DNA of 7,896 nt from Chitinophaga pinensis (GTDB lineage: Bacteria > Bacteroidota > Bacteroidia > SXHM01). The notes beneath the pieces were generated by a model. The model made no database searches, was not told the origin of the DNA, and saw nothing but the letters and a program-made list of their open reading frames with translations. Made by a program: the position numbers and the translations under genes. Below are positions 1 through 5,238 of this stretch, piece after piece (the first letter of the stretch is position 1; each line of letters opens with the position of its first letter). The stretch lies in the NCBI GenBank assembly GCA_945889235.1, contig CAMDBK010000136.1, positions 1 to 7,896 of the forward strand. Direction: 5' to 3'.

Positions 1-918
1 GAAAACATCAGTTCTGAAACTATTGAAAACTCCAATAAATATGGAAATGATTTAGCTGATTACATTATTGCATGGATAAAGAAAGATAATTTTATCCAAC
101 TAAAAATCATGCAGCGTTATGAATTGAAAGGAACCCCGGGAACATGGCAGCCAACTCCTCCGGCTTATCTTGATGCACTTGAACCTAACTGGAATAAAAT
201 TCGTCCGCTGGTTATGAAAACTGCTGACCAGTTTAAACCTGCGCCAGCTTTTGAATTCAGTGAAGATACAGCTTCTGATTTTTACAAACAGAATTACTTT
301 GTTTACAAAACTGTGAACGATCTTACTCCTGAAAAACTTTCAGTATCAAAGTTCTGGGACGACAGTCCTGCGCACAATGAGGCTTCCGGGCATTTTATGT
401 ATGTGTCGCGCAAACTCACACCGGGTGGGCATTGGCTCAATATTGTTAAAATTATTGCAAAAGATAAACAGTTTGATGCGCTTGAATGCTCACGCATTTA
501 TGCAATTGCCTCCATTGCGCTGTTTGATGGCTTTATCTCTTGCTGGGATGAGAAATACAGAAGTAATCTTTTGCGCCCTGAATCGTATATCAACAAGTAT
601 ATCAACTCTGATTGGCGTCCTGTTTTTGAAACTCCTCCTTTTCCTGAACACACAAGTGGACATAGTGTTATTTCAAACGCAGTTGCAACAGTGCTGACCA
701 AATTAATCGGAGAAAATATTTCTTTCACTGACTCTACAGAAGTTCCGTTTAATCTTTCAGTCAGAAAATTTAATTCATTGACTGAGGCAGCAAAAGAAGC
801 TTCATTGAGCAGGATTTATTCAGGGATTCACTATGAGAAATCAATAACAGAAGGTGAGAAACAGGGCAGGGGGGTAGGGGAATATATTTTGAAAAGTCTT
901 GTTACAAAAAAAGAGTAA
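1..918 (+). CDS. Vanadium-dependent haloperoxidase / PAP2-superfamily protein (5' partial)
   Basis: The frame is open from the first base to a TAA at 916-918 (305 codons). The part before the first internal ATG (109) still reads like the family (a G-N-D-L-A-D-Y-I-I stretch leading into a PGTW-PTPP segment), so the true start lies upstream of the window. All three active-site motifs are present, numbered within the window: K185-x6-R192-P, then S219-G220-H221, then S270-R271-x5-H277. The spacings K to R = 7 and R to H = 6 match those of vanadium chloroperoxidase (K353/R360, R490/H496). By family knowledge these residues bind vanadate or phosphate and the last His coordinates the metal. Members either oxidise halides with peroxide or act as acid phosphatases; the sequence does not decide which. 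The residue four after the last His is Ser281 rather than the usual Asp. The missing N-terminus hides any signal peptide. Family assignment is firm, substrate unknown. Confidence 0.88.
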   Translation, partial: ENISSETIENSNKYGNDLADYIIAWIKKDNFIQLKIMQRYELKGTPGTWQPTPPAYLDALEPNWNKIRPLVMKTADQFKPAPAFEFSEDTASDFYKQNYFVYKTVNDLTPEKLSVSKFWDDSPAHNEASGHFMYVSRKLTPGGHWLNIVKIIAKDKQFDALECSRIYAIASIALFDGFISCWDEKYRSNLLRPESYINKYINSDWRPVFETPPFPEHTSGHSVISNAVATVLTKLIGENISFTDSTEVPFNLSVRKFNSLTEAAKEASLSRIYSGIHYEKSITEGEKQGRGVGEYILKSLVTKKE

Positions 919-935
919 AGGATTAATACTCTTTT
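909..935 (+). terminator. Small hairpin overlapping the haloperoxidase stop codon, possible weak terminator
   Basis: AAAAGAGTA (909-917) is perfectly complementary to TACTCTTTT (927-935), with a 9-nt loop. The 3' arm ends in TTTT, giving a short U-run. The stem is AT-rich with only two G-C pairs, so termination would be weak. The arm includes the TAA stop of the upstream gene, and its final T-run overlaps the TTTG of the next promoter. Confidence 0.45.
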
Positions 936-963
936 GCAGTATTTCAAATTTCATGTACGTTTG
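933..963 (+). promoter_or_regulatory. Bacteroidetes-type sigma-A promoter of the aminotransferase gene
   Basis: TTTG (933-936) is followed after exactly 19 nt by TACGTTTG (956-963), a full match to the Bacteroidetes -33/-7 consensus TTTG-N17-23-TAnnTTTG. The expected transcription start, about 5-8 nt after the -7 box, falls at about 968-971. That is on or beside the ATG at 970, so the transcript may have almost no 5' leader. Confidence 0.7.
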
Positions 964-969
964 TGCCGT

Positions 970-2181
970 ATGCAAAAACTATCCGACAGAATAAATTCCC
1001 TTTCCGAATCACAAACCATTGCCATGTCGCGCAAAAGTCGTGAACTAGCAGAAAAAGGTATTGACATCATCTCCCTTGCATTGGGCGAACCCGATTTTAA
1101 TACACCCGATAATATTAAGCAGGCAGCTAAAAAAGCAATTGATGATAACTACTCGCATTATCCGCCTGTAGCCGGCTACCTTGATTTAAGGAAAGTAATT
1201 TCTAAGAAATTCAAAGAAGAAAATAGTTTGGATTACAGCCCTGAACAAATTATCGTTTCAACAGGTGCAAAACAAAGCATTGCTAATGCTGTGTTAAGTT
1301 TAATAAATCCTGGTGATGAGGTGTTAGTGCCAACTCCATACTGGGTAAGTTATTTAGAGATTATAAAATTGGCTGAAGGCGTTCCTGTTCTTATTCCCTC
1401 AACAATTGAAACCGATTTTAAAGTCAGCGCAGAACAGATTGAAAAAGCAATAACTCCAAAATCACGAATGCTTATTTACAGTTCGCCTTCAAACCCAACA
1501 GGCTCATTGTATACAAAGAACGAACTGGAGGAAATTGCAAAAGTCATTTCTAAACATCCCGCTATTGTTATTGTATCCGATGAAATTTATGAGCACATAA
1601 ACTTTATAGGAAGGCACGAAAGCATTGGTCAGTTTGATTTTATAAAAGATCAGGTAGTAACCATTAACGGAGTTTCAAAAGCCTACGCCATGACCGGCTG
1701 GAGACTTGGCTATTTAGGAGCCCCGCTTTACATTGCCAAAGCCTGTGATAAAATGCAGGGACAATTTACTTCTGCCACAAGTTCTATTTCTCAACGTGCA
1801 ACAATAGCAGCATTGCAATCACCACCTGAAGTAGTAGAAGAAATGAGAATAAAATTTCTGCAAAGACGTAACCTCATGTTATCGTTGCTCAAAGAAATTC
1901 CCGGATTTAAACTCAATATACCTGAAGGCGCATTTTATATTTTCCCTGAAATATCAGCATTGCTGAATACTACAGACGGTGAAACTGTAATTAAAAATGC
2001 TGACGATTTATGCATGTATCTTTTAAACAAAGCGCATGTTGGTTTGGTTCCCGGTGAAGCATTTGGAGCGCCCGGTTACATTCGTATCTCCTATGCTACA
2101 TCAGAAGAAAGATTGACCGAAGCAGCAAAAAGAATTAAAGAAGCAGTATTAAAACTAAAATCAATATCGAACAAGGATTAA
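970..2181 (+). CDS. aspC: Class I PLP-dependent aminotransferase (aspartate aminotransferase, AspC/AatA type)
   Basis: Transfers an amino group between aspartate (or related amino acids) and 2-oxoglutarate using pyridoxal phosphate; soluble, cytosolic. With the ATG at 970 it has 403 residues, the usual length. Visible landmarks: G-E-P-D-F near the N-terminus, S-T-G-A-K-Q (cofactor phosphate region), W125 in T-P-Y-W (stacks on the PLP ring), N175 in S-N-P-T-G, D204 and Y207 in S-D-E-I-Y, the Schiff-base lysine K237 in S-K-A-Y-A-M-T-G-W-R-L-G-Y, and R372 in R-I-S-Y (substrate carboxylate). This pattern fits the subgroup Ib/I-gamma enzymes of the Thermus AspC kind. A TTG at 934 would add 12 residues but lies inside the promoter's -33 box, so 970 is preferred. 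The last codons and TAA stop lie inside the left arm of the inverted repeat that begins at 2169. Some subgroup members also accept prephenate or aromatic substrates, which sequence alone cannot exclude. Confidence 0.93.
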   Translation: MQKLSDRINSLSESQTIAMSRKSRELAEKGIDIISLALGEPDFNTPDNIKQAAKKAIDDNYSHYPPVAGYLDLRKVISKKFKEENSLDYSPEQIIVSTGAKQSIANAVLSLINPGDEVLVPTPYWVSYLEIIKLAEGVPVLIPSTIETDFKVSAEQIEKAITPKSRMLIYSSPSNPTGSLYTKNELEEIAKVISKHPAIVIVSDEIYEHINFIGRHESIGQFDFIKDQVVTINGVSKAYAMTGWRLGYLGAPLYIAKACDKMQGQFTSATSSISQRATIAALQSPPEVVEEMRIKFLQRRNLMLSLLKEIPGFKLNIPEGAFYIFPEISALLNTTDGETVIKNADDLCMYLLNKAHVGLVPGEAFGAPGYIRISYATSEERLTEAAKRIKEAVLKLKSISNKD

Positions 2182-2201
2182 CGATTTTAGATTTTAGAAG
2201 T
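2169..2201 (+). repeat. Left arm of the 33-bp inverted repeat
   Basis: Starts GAACAAGGATTAACG and ends TTAGAAGT. It contains a short tandem GATTTTA-GATTTTA (2183-2196). It overlaps the last 13 nt of the aminotransferase CDS, including its TAA stop (2179-2181). It pairs with 2596-2628. Confidence 0.95.
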
Positions 2202-2216
2202 TAAAACCCAATCGTT
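2180..2216 (+). promoter_or_regulatory. Alternative local hairpin upstream of the four-helix-bundle start codon
   Basis: AACGATT (2180-2186, inside the left arm) can pair with AATCGTT (2210-2216), which ends 6 nt before the ATG at 2223. The same AATCGTT heptamer recurs in the right arm (2611-2617). The left arm could therefore fold locally or pair over long range, and the two are mutually exclusive at these bases. The stem is only 7 bp with a 23-nt loop, so this is a weak prediction. Confidence 0.3.
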
Positions 2217-2222
2217 CATAAA

Positions 2223-2585
2223 ATGAACAAATTTGATTTAGAAGAAAGACTAGTAAGCTTTGTTGTTTTAATTGTAGAAATTGTTGAAACTATGCCAAAT
2301 ACCCGTGCCCGAAATCATTTGTCTGGTCAGTTAATCCGATCTGGAACTTCACCTGCCTTAAATTATGGAGAGGCACAAAGCGCTGAATCAAGGAAAGATT
2401 TTATTCATAAAATGAAGATTAGTCTTAAAGAACTTCGTGAAACCTTTGTTTGCCTTAAAATCATTTATAGAACTAAGCTTTACAAGTCAGAAGAAAAATT
2501 AAATGCAGCAATAAAAGAGAATAATGAATTAATTTCAATCTTCATTAAGAGTGTTACTACGGCTCAAAAAAACGATACAAAATAG
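2223..2585 (+). CDS. Four-helix-bundle protein (23S rRNA intervening-sequence protein family)
   Basis: A 120-residue, all-helical protein of the TIGR02436/PF05635 family. It shows the typical N-terminal D-L-E-x-R-L start, the central conserved R-N-H-L-S-G-Q-L-I-R-S-G-T-S-P-A-x-N-Y-G-E-A segment (about residues 30-52), then S-x-x-D-F-I-H-K-M-K-I-S-L-K-E-L-R-E-T (about 56-76), and a helical C-terminus. Family members are encoded in 23S rRNA intervening sequences and are related to Avd, the accessory protein of diversity-generating retroelements. They form small, often pentameric bundles thought to bind nucleic acid; the biochemical role is not established. Length is complete. No promoter matching the Bacteroidetes consensus lies between the aminotransferase stop and this ATG, so expression probably depends on read-through, 41 nt after the upstream stop. 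No reverse transcriptase or variable repeat is nearby, so a diversity-generating retroelement is not supported. Confidence 0.88.
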   Translation: MNKFDLEERLVSFVVLIVEIVETMPNTRARNHLSGQLIRSGTSPALNYGEAQSAESRKDFIHKMKISLKELRETFVCLKIIYRTKLYKSEEKLNAAIKENNELISIFIKSVTTAQKNDTK

Positions 2586-2595
2586 TACGCTGAAT

Positions 2596-2628
2596 ACTTC
2601 TGAAATCTAAAATCGTTAATCCTTGTTC
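2596..2628 (-). repeat. Right arm of the 33-bp inverted repeat
   Basis: Reverse complement of 2169-2201 with one difference at 2602. It begins 10 nt after the stop of the four-helix-bundle gene and ends 20 nt before the TTG start of the kinase gene. On the plus strand it reads ACTTCTGAAATC ... AATCCTTGTTC. Confidence 0.95.
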
Positions 2629-2648
2629 TTAAATAGTAACTCTTTTTC

Positions 2649-3638
2649 TTGAAAAACATTAAATCAATATTCAAATCATTCAACAACCAATCTGTCCTCA
2701 TCATTGGCGATGTAATGATTGACTCCTACATCAAAGGAAAAATAGAACGCATGTCGCCTGAGGCACCTGTTCCGGTTGTAACCGTTACATCCCGTGAAAA
2801 AAGACTCGGAGGCGCTGCTAACGTAGCATTGAATATACAATCGCTTGGAGCAAAACCCTTTGTTTGTGCAGTTGCCGGAACTGATGAAAACGCAAAAATA
2901 CTTAAAAAGCTTTTTAAGAAAAACAAACTTTCTACAGAAGGTTTGCTACAATTAAAGAACCGTCCTACAACTGTTAAAACCCGCATCATCACAAACAACC
3001 AACATGTGTTGAGGGTAGATGAAGAAGCGGTTCACGAAGTTTCTTCTTCCCAAGAAAATGTAGTACTCAAAAAAATTGAATCAATTATCCGAAAGCAAAA
3101 AATCAGTGTTATAATTTTTGAAGATTATAATAAAGGTTGTATCACTTCAACTCTTATTAAAGAAGTAGTAAAACTTGCTTCCAGGAAAAAAATACCTGTT
3201 GCTGTTGACCCTAAAAAAAATAACTTTCTCAACTATACCGGAGTTAAACTTTTTAAACCCAACCTCAAAGAACTGAAAGAAGGTTTAAAACTGAAAAACC
3301 TGAATCCAAAGAATAGGGCAGAGGTTGAAAAAGCTGCCGAAGAGCTCAGACAAAAATTAAAGGCAGAAACAGTTTTGCTTACGCTTTCAGAAAATGGCAT
3401 GTATATTACCGATGGGAAAAGCAGTCATCATATCCCTGCACACATCCGGAAAATAATAGATGTTTCAGGTGCGGGCGATACCGTAATTGCTGTCGCAGCG
3501 CTTTGTCTTGCAGCCAAAACAGATGCTAAAACGTTAGCTGAATTAGCGAACCTTGCCGGTGGACTTGTGTGCGAAAAATCAGGAGTAGTTTCAGTAGATA
3601 AAATGACTTTACTCAAAACCGCAATAAAACAAACCTGA
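2649..3638 (+). CDS. rfaE1: D-glycero-beta-D-manno-heptose-7-phosphate kinase (RfaE1/HldA, PfkB family)
   Basis: Phosphorylates D-glycero-D-manno-heptose 7-phosphate at C1, a step towards ADP-heptose for the LPS core; cytosolic. It has 329 residues, equal to the kinase domain alone, without the C-terminal nucleotidyltransferase domain of bifunctional HldE; that activity (RfaE2) must be encoded elsewhere. Visible features: I-I-G-D-V-M-I-D (D21), S-P-E-A-P-V-P-V (36-43), L-G-G-A-A-N-V-A (53-60), E-D-Y-N-K-G, V-D-P-K, and the ribokinase-family signature D-V-S-G-A-G-D (271-277) with D277 as catalytic base. The start is TTG: an in-frame TAA at 2637-2639 rules out a longer form, and the first ATG downstream is inside the D-V-M-I-D motif, so it would destroy the fold. 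The start lies just after the right arm of the inverted repeat, and no consensus promoter is visible there, so co-transcription with upstream genes is likely. Confidence 0.9.
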   Translation: MKNIKSIFKSFNNQSVLIIGDVMIDSYIKGKIERMSPEAPVPVVTVTSREKRLGGAANVALNIQSLGAKPFVCAVAGTDENAKILKKLFKKNKLSTEGLLQLKNRPTTVKTRIITNNQHVLRVDEEAVHEVSSSQENVVLKKIESIIRKQKISVIIFEDYNKGCITSTLIKEVVKLASRKKIPVAVDPKKNNFLNYTGVKLFKPNLKELKEGLKLKNLNPKNRAEVEKAAEELRQKLKAETVLLTLSENGMYITDGKSSHHIPAHIRKIIDVSGAGDTVIAVAALCLAAKTDAKTLAELANLAGGLVCEKSGVVSVDKMTLLKTAIKQT

Positions 3639-3703
3639 ATCGTTTGTTAATAATTCCAACAAAAAATATTCTTTTCTAGGTAACCTTCACAACAGTTTAC
3701 CGT

Positions 3704-3711
3704 TATATTTG
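3704..3711 (+). promoter_or_regulatory. Putative -7 box (TATATTTG) of the lipoprotein gene
   Basis: TATATTTG matches the Bacteroidetes -7 consensus TAnnTTTG and lies in the 122-bp gap between the kinase and the lipoprotein gene. No TTG is found at the proper -33 distance, so only half the consensus is present. A start near 3716-3719 would give a leader of about 43 nt. Confidence 0.45.
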
Positions 3712-3715
3712 CCTA

Positions 3716-3734
3716 TTGATTTTTTATAAATCAA
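3716..3734 (+). promoter_or_regulatory. Short perfect hairpin at the predicted 5' end of the lipoprotein mRNA
   Basis: TTGATTT (3716-3722) pairs with AAATCAA (3728-3734) across a 5-nt loop. It begins where transcription from the TATATTTG box would start, so it may form a 5'-terminal stem that protects the message, or be a palindromic operator. It is AT-rich and could be chance. Confidence 0.3.
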
Positions 3735-3760
3735 CTAAAACCTTTTAACAAACCTGAACT

Positions 3761-4672
3761 ATGATGGTATCCTCAACTTTTCCAAAGCTCAGAACTATAG
3801 TATGGTCGGCTGCAATTGTTTCCTTCTTTCTTGCTGGTTGTGATGGCTGTGACAGAGACCCTAAGCCAACTCCTGATGTTCCTGTTCCAACTAACGATAC
3901 CAATAATCAGGTAGTAAGTGTTGGCGGTGCATTGTTCAGCATTCCTTCTCCTGTTCAAACTTCAATGCTGATAAAAGAAACCGGAGCAAAGTATAATAAC
4001 GGTATGCTTAACTCTGCTAAGAATTCAGAGAAGTATACAACCAAATACAAAAAAGCATTGAACGTTGGCGTGTACGGTGCCGATGTTGGTTATGTAACAA
4101 TTTACGACAATAGTCAAGATGCACTCGGTTACCTTAAATCTATCCGCAAGCTTTCAGATGAATTGGGAATTCTCGGAGCGTTTGATGAAAAAACAATTAA
4201 TCGCTTTCAGGAAAATCTGGGTAAACGTGATTCAATGTTAAGTATGGTAGGTGACGCTTACCGCGCTTCAGATGCTTTTCTCAAAGATAACGATAAAAGA
4301 GATTTAGGTGTTTTAATTCTTGCCGGGGGATGGATTGAAACATTGTATTTTACTACAACTATTGCACAGGGCAGCAACAATCCCCGCGTGATGGAAAGAT
4401 TAGGAGAACAGAAATACACTTTGGATAATCTTATTAAAGCTCTTAATCCTTATCGCGGACAAGAAGAAGTGAAAGTTCTGCTTGATCAGCTATATGAACT
4501 GGCTTATGATTTTGATGCTGTATCTGTAGAGTATACCTACGTAAAACCAACTACTGACGAAGCAAATAAAGTTACTACCATCAACAGCAGTTCAAAAGTT
4601 ACCATTACAAAAGAACACCTGAAAGCAATTTCAGATAAAATTGCTGCTATCAGAAACAGTATTGTAGGATAA
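3761..4672 (+). CDS. Conserved-looking lipoprotein of unknown function
   Basis: A 303-residue predicted lipoprotein. A basic N-region (K9, R11) is followed by a hydrophobic stretch (about 12-25) and the lipobox L-A-G-C with Cys27 as the lipidated residue. Next comes a Cys/Asp-rich tether (C-D-G-C-D-R-D) and a Pro/Thr/Asn linker (about 34-50), then a mostly helical soluble domain. Within it, L-N-V-G-V-Y-G-A-D-V-G-Y (about residues 99-110) stands out as a likely conserved motif, followed by a Y-L-x-x-I-R-K-L-S-D-E-L-G-I helix. I do not recognise a named family and assign no function. Two adjacent ATGs (3761, 3764) are both possible starts. It has its own probable promoter, and a small secreted protein is encoded 78 nt downstream, so the two may be co-expressed envelope proteins. 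Confidence 0.85.
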   Translation: MMVSSTFPKLRTIVWSAAIVSFFLAGCDGCDRDPKPTPDVPVPTNDTNNQVVSVGGALFSIPSPVQTSMLIKETGAKYNNGMLNSAKNSEKYTTKYKKALNVGVYGADVGYVTIYDNSQDALGYLKSIRKLSDELGILGAFDEKTINRFQENLGKRDSMLSMVGDAYRASDAFLKDNDKRDLGVLILAGGWIETLYFTTTIAQGSNNPRVMERLGEQKYTLDNLIKALNPYRGQEEVKVLLDQLYELAYDFDAVSVEYTYVKPTTDEANKVTTINSSSKVTITKEHLKAISDKIAAIRNSIVG

Positions 4673-4700
4673 ACCGACTATAACTCAACAAAAGATATGA

Positions 4701-4718
4701 ATTGCCTTTTCGGGCAAT
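4701..4718 (+). terminator. Hairpin between the lipoprotein and the small secreted-protein gene
   Basis: ATTGCC (4701-4706) pairs with GGCAAT (4713-4718) around a TTTTCG loop. There is no T-run after it, so it is not a standard intrinsic terminator. It may be a processing or partial attenuation site, or protect the 3' end of the upstream message. Confidence 0.3.
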
Positions 4719-4750
4719 CCATGTAGCGATAAAACAAAAAAATACTACCC

Positions 4751-5167
4751 ATGAAAAAGACACTCTTTACTTTAACCATAGCTTTGTCAGCTTTCTTTAC
4801 AGCAAATGCGCAGTGTGATTCAATCGCAAGTCTTTGCACAAAGAATCTTACTAAGGAATATATTTCTGACGGACAATCATACAGAGCCTTGTTAGTAAAC
4901 CAGGAATTGGCTGAATTCAGCGCAACCTTTTTCGGTGGAAGCACTTACCGCATTGCTGCTTGCAGTGGTTTCAGCGATGGCAATCTTGTATTTTCTATTT
5001 ATGACCAGGACAGAAATCTTTTGTTTACCAACAGCGAACATAAAAATGCTCCTTACTGGGATTTTAAATTGAATTCTACTTTAAATTGCACCATAGAAGC
5101 ACAACTCAATGCAACAGGAAATACATCAGGTTGTGCTGTATTGCTGGTGGGTTTCAAGCAGAAATAA
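4751..5167 (+). CDS. Small secreted protein of unknown function, beta-rich
   Basis: It has 138 residues. A clear Sec signal peptide (M-K-K, then hydrophobic 4-17, then T-A-N-A) is probably cut after A20, leaving a mature protein that starts Q-C-D-S; the A-Q junction is common in Bacteroidota. The mature part has five cysteines (22, 29, 71, 113, 128), allowing two disulfides. It looks like a beta-sandwich: F-F-G-G-S-T-Y-R-I-A-A-C-S-G, then L-V-F-S-I-Y-D-Q-D-R-N-L, then Y-W-D-F-K and G-C-A-V-L-L-V-G-F. The order resembles bacterial pre-peptidase C-terminal-type domains, but that is only a pattern impression. There is no lipobox and no C-terminal type IX sorting domain. The ATG at 4751 is preceded by A-rich sequence, as in neighbouring genes. 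A strong terminator follows, so this gene ends its transcription unit. Function unknown. Confidence 0.82.
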   Translation: MKKTLFTLTIALSAFFTANAQCDSIASLCTKNLTKEYISDGQSYRALLVNQELAEFSATFFGGSTYRIAACSGFSDGNLVFSIYDQDRNLLFTNSEHKNAPYWDFKLNSTLNCTIEAQLNATGNTSGCAVLLVGFKQK

Positions 5168-5188
5168 AAAAAATAGTTAGCACTAGGC

Positions 5189-5224
5189 AAAAGACATTAT
5201 TGCGAAAGCAGTAATGTCTTTTTT
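5189..5224 (+). terminator. Strong rho-independent terminator
   Basis: A continuous 15-bp stem (5189-5203 with 5208-5222, one G-U pair) is capped by a GAAA tetraloop and followed by a T-run through 5224. It lies 21 nt after the stop of the small secreted-protein gene and closes that transcription unit. It ends 14 nt before the ABC transporter start. Confidence 0.92.
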
Positions 5225-5238
5225 GTAGATAAAAACCT

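Larger units (their letters stand above)
2169..2628 (+). mobile_element. 460-bp IVS-like unit: four-helix-bundle gene enclosed by a 33-bp inverted repeat
   Basis: A 33-nt arm at 2169-2201 is the reverse complement of 2596-2628 with one difference (T2195 opposite G2602, a G-U pair in RNA). Between them lies essentially only the four-helix-bundle gene at 2223-2585, leaving 21 nt before and 10 nt after it. No transposase is encoded and no clear target-site duplication abuts the arms (left flank ends CAATATC, right flank begins TTAAATA). Intervening sequences of bacterial 23S rRNA that encode this protein family also have complementary ends that form a stem cut by RNase III. The resemblance in layout is the reason for calling this an element. 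Mobility is an inference; the inverted repeat is seen directly. Confidence 0.6.

Noticed and set aside
377..697. Plus-strand 106-codon frame inside the haloperoxidase gene.
   Set aside because: It overlaps a gene with all catalytic motifs intact and has no family resemblance.
918..926. AAGGATTAA in the hairpin loop after the haloperoxidase gene also occurs in the inverted-repeat arm (2173-2181), suggesting a third repeat copy.
   Set aside because: Only nine AT-rich bases match and the similarity stops on both sides, so chance is the simpler explanation.
934..969. TTG at 934 as the start of the aminotransferase.
   Set aside because: It lies within the -33 promoter box, so it would not be transcribed from that promoter; the ATG at 970 gives the standard length.
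2223..2585. Diversity-generating retroelement, because Avd belongs to the same four-helix-bundle family.
   Set aside because: No reverse transcriptase gene and no template/variable repeat pair is present in the window.
2169..2628. Ordinary insertion sequence or transposase-driven MITE with target-site duplication.
   Set aside because: The unit encodes no transposase and the bases flanking the arms (CAATATC versus TTAAATA) show no direct duplication.
3643..3663. Intrinsic terminator after the heptose kinase gene (TTTGTT pairing with AACAAA).
   Set aside because: Six pairs, mostly A-T, with a 9-nt loop and no T-run; too weak to call.
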